This document shows, one piece after another, positions 62,288-64,000 of a DNA stretch of 64,000 nucleotides (within the stretch, counting starts at the first letter, position 1; every line of letters starts with the position of its first letter). The DNA lies in NCBI RefSeq assembly GCF_004349085.1, contig NZ_SMFM01000001.1, positions 248,001 through 312,000 on the forward strand. The letters are read 5' to 3'. Below the pieces are notes generated by a model that saw only the letters and a program-made list of their open reading frames with translations, searched no databases and was not told where the DNA came from. This DNA is from Flavobacterium caseinilyticum (GTDB taxonomy: Bacteria > Bacteroidota > Bacteroidia > Flavobacteriales > Flavobacteriaceae). The position numbers and the translations under genes are program-made.

Positions 62288-62869
62288 TTACTTCTTGTAA
62301 AAATTATTGTGATCGATGTATTCCCAAACTTTCGCAGGCACTAACGGCTGCACATTTTTCCCTTTCTTGATATTATCCCGAATAAATGTAGACGATATTT
62401 CGACAACGGGAGCATCAATTAGGTGGATTTTTGGATGATCTTTAAACAGTATATTCTCTGTTTCAATTGAAATTCTTGGATATACATAAATATCATGGTT
62501 TTCGAGAATCACTTCGTAGTTTTTCCATTTGTGCAAAGATTTTAAATTGTCTTCGCCCATGATTAAAGAGAACTGGTAATTTGGATATTTTTCTTCTAAA
62601 TGAACTAAAGTATTGACGGTATAATTGGGTTGCGACAATTTAAATTCAATATCCGAAGGTTTTATTTTTGGAAAATCCTCGGTGGCAAGATGTACCATTT
62701 GCAACCGATGGTAATCATCGAGTAATGTGCTTTTTTTCTTCAAAGGATTGTGTGGCGTAACCACCATCCAGATTTGGTCTAAATCAGAATGCTCCGCCAT
62801 GTGATTGGCAATAATGAGATGCCCAACATGAATGGGATTAAATGTTCCGAAATAAAGTCCTATTTTCAT
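62288..62869 (-). CDS. nadD: Nicotinate-nucleotide adenylyltransferase
   Basis: 193 residues. The nucleotidyltransferase motif GTFNPIHVGH at residues 8-17 and late ISSTFIRDNIKKGKNVQPLV, with Ser-x-x-x-Arg, are the hallmarks of NadD, which makes deamido-NAD from nicotinate mononucleotide. It is followed upstream (minus direction) by an S23 gene and gmk on the same strand. Confidence 0.95.
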   Translation of the reverse strand: MKIGLYFGTFNPIHVGHLIIANHMAEHSDLDQIWMVVTPHNPLKKKSTLLDDYHRLQMVHLATEDFPKIKPSDIEFKLSQPNYTVNTLVHLEEKYPNYQFSLIMGEDNLKSLHKWKNYEVILENHDIYVYPRISIETENILFKDHPKIHLIDAPVVEISSTFIRDNIKKGKNVQPLVPAKVWEYIDHNNFYKK

Positions 62870-62875
62870 TGACTT

Positions 62876-62904
62876 AGTGACTAGTGATTAGTAAAAAGTA
62901 ATTA
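62876..62904. repeat. Left inverted repeat flanking the S23 gene
   Basis: Reads AGTGACTAGTGATTAGTAAA and then AAGTAATTA; its inverse lies at 63276-63305. The two flank the S23 four-helix-bundle gene. Confidence 0.65.
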
Positions 62905-63267
62905 ATTTTTGAGGGTTTTTGAGAAAGCATTAATCATTTTGGATTCTTCCTCAATTTGACTTAAGATTTCTGTATACAAAGTCTTACTTGTTATAAAACC
63001 AAGTTCATTAGCAATTACTAACTGAGTTTCAATTTCGAATAATGAGCCTCTTGAAATATCTAAAAAATGACTGAATGATTTATCCGTATTTCTTCCATAG
63101 CCTTCAGCAATATTCGAAGGAATAGATACTGAAGCTCTTTTTAGCTGACTTGATAGAGCATATAATTCTTCTTGAGGAAATGATTTTACTAATTGATAAA
63201 CTAAACAGACTATTTTAATCCCTTTTTGCCAAATCAATAAATCTTTGTATGATTTTATCTCACCCAT
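62902..63267 (-). CDS. S23 family four-helix bundle protein
   Basis: 121 residues. IWQKGIKIVCLVYQLVKSFP, LSSQLKRASVSIPSNIAEGY and FLDISRGSLFEIETQLVIAN are the S23 (23S rRNA intervening-sequence protein) family signature. Function unknown; such genes move among bacterial genomes and appear in rRNA intervening sequences or intergenic DNA. Here it separates nadD and gmk and is framed by inverted repeats. Confidence 0.85.
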   Translation of the reverse strand: MGEIKSYKDLLIWQKGIKIVCLVYQLVKSFPQEELYALSSQLKRASVSIPSNIAEGYGRNTDKSFSHFLDISRGSLFEIETQLVIANELGFITSKTLYTEILSQIEEESKMINAFSKTLKN

Positions 63268-63275
63268 TTTTAAGC

Positions 63276-63305
63276 TAATTACTAGTAACTTTTTACTAAT
63301 TACTA
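63276..63305. repeat. Right inverted repeat flanking the S23 gene
   Basis: Reads TAATTACTAGTAACTTTTTA and then CTAATTACTA, the imperfect inverse of the repeat at 62876-62904. Confidence 0.65.
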
Positions 63306-63878
63306 TTTTTTCACAAAATCCTTTACCAATTGATACGCTTCTTCTAACGCAATATCTAAATCGTAGTTTTTTATTATAGTATCAAATTGTGGCGCTGTTG
63401 CTAATTCTACAGAAGCTTTAGCGATGCGCATATTGATTTTGTCGTCACTTTCGGTGGAACGTTCTTTCAGTCTTCTTTTTAGTTCATCTACGCTTGGTGG
63501 TTTTACGAAAACAGCTAAAGTTTCTTCAGGAAATTTATGCTTGATACGCAATCCACCAGATACATCAATATCAAAAATTACATTTTTTCCTTTGGCCCAA
63601 ATGCGTTCCACCTCACTTTTTAAAGTTCCGTAAAAATTATCGCGGTACACTTCTTCCCATTCCAGAAAGTCTTCATTTTTGATGTGCTTTTTAAAGTCTT
63701 CGGTAGACATGAAATAATAGTCTTTTCCATTTACTTCTTCGCCTCTTGATTCGCGGGAAGCTGCCGAAATAGAAAATTCAAGATTCAAATCTTCTTTGCT
63801 TAATAAATGTCTAACGATAGTAGTTTTCCCTGATCCTGATGGTGCCGAAAAAACGATTAATTTTCCTCCTGTGCTCAT
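63303..63878 (-). CDS. gmk: Guanylate kinase
   Basis: 191 residues. P-loop PSGSGKT at residues 13-19, GMP-binding SRESRGEEVNGKDYYFMS and FLEWEEVYRDNFYGTLK, and VIFDIDVSGGLRIK mark guanylate kinase, which turns GMP into GDP. A 16-base hairpin (63884-63899) lies 5 bases upstream of the ATG. Confidence 0.96.
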   Translation of the reverse strand: MSTGGKLIVFSAPSGSGKTTIVRHLLSKEDLNLEFSISAASRESRGEEVNGKDYYFMSTEDFKKHIKNEDFLEWEEVYRDNFYGTLKSEVERIWAKGKNVIFDIDVSGGLRIKHKFPEETLAVFVKPPSVDELKRRLKERSTESDDKINMRIAKASVELATAPQFDTIIKNYDLDIALEEAYQLVKDFVKK

Positions 63879-63883
63879 TTTAT

Positions 63884-63899
63884 GCTGAATTTATTTCAG
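63884..63899 (-). repeat. Short dispersed hairpin CTGAAATAAATTCAGC before gmk
   Basis: Identical word to that before sufE (10415-10430), at the same 5-base distance from the start codon. Confidence 0.6.
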
Positions 63900-63915
63900 T
63901 ATTTGTTTATCTTTT

Positions 63916-63990
63916 CCTGCAAGGTTTCTAAAACCTTGTAGGTATGTTATAATATTAATTAACCTGCAAGGTTAAATAACTTTGCAGGTT
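63916..63990. repeat. Two tandem CCTGCAAGG palindromes at the right edge
   Basis: CCTGCAAGGTTT with AAACCTTGTAGG (63916-63942) and AACCTGCAAGGTT with AACTTTGCAGGTT (63961-63990) are two palindromes of one family, a REP-like doublet. What follows lies outside the window. Confidence 0.7.
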
Positions 63991-64000
63991 AATAATTACA

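Overview
The window is chromosomal DNA of a Flavobacterium-like member of the Bacteroidota. The signs are an AT-rich composition, many lipoproteins and outer-membrane proteins, TAnnTTTG-type -7 promoter elements before many genes, the SufABCDSE gene order with DUF2480 and DUF3078 genes behind it, a complete bat aerotolerance operon, and dispersed hairpin repeats of the kind common in flavobacterial genomes. No rRNA, tRNA, prophage or CRISPR array was recognised. Names are assigned from motifs and family knowledge only; no search was run.

Region by region: 1-1027 is the 5' part of a GH97 alpha-glucosidase gene leaving the left edge. 1.8-6.1 kb holds hflX, nhaA and small envelope proteins. 6.3-18.5 kb is a minus-strand iron-sulfur cluster assembly locus (sufA-like, sufB, sufC, sufD, sufS, sufE, a DUF59 gene) with DUF2480 and DUF3078 genes at its tail. 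Three cargos interrupt it: a YoeB-type toxin-antitoxin pair between sufB and sufC, an oppositely oriented serine hydrolase between sufD and sufS, and an ABC exporter before the DUF2480 gene. 18.6-24.4 kb holds a metallo-hydrolase, a subtilisin-like lipoprotein protease, an M1 aminopeptidase and an FAD oxidoreductase.

24.5-28.9 kb is the accessory region and the most unusual part. Four intact paralogous lipoprotein genes are each preceded by the decayed 3' end of another reading frame ending in a Cys-Asn-type tail. A broken lipoprotein leader stands at the head, REP-like inverted repeats lie between the units, and partial copies of the 3' end of the neighbouring threonine dehydrogenase-like gene lie inside and at the left border. 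I read this as the remains of a polymorphic-toxin/immunity-type cassette array; that function is an inference.

30-41 kb carries mfd behind a small lipoprotein gene, a REP-associated transposase between its own palindromes, an ACT-like protein, a YraN-family protein, an S66 carboxypeptidase, a secreted endonuclease/phosphatase-type protein, 3-hydroxyanthranilate dioxygenase and an ALDH7-type dehydrogenase. 41-45.4 kb has a phosphatase, an AlbA_2-domain protein, an SDR and an aldo/keto reductase. 45.5-54.8 kb is the bat operon (moxR, DUF58, a BatD-like protein, batA, batB, batC, batD, batE). 54.8-64 kb contains cvpA, pheS, gpsA, a LysR regulator divergent from a DJ-1/PfpI protein and an iron alcohol dehydrogenase, nadD, an S23 four-helix-bundle gene between inverted repeats, and gmk.
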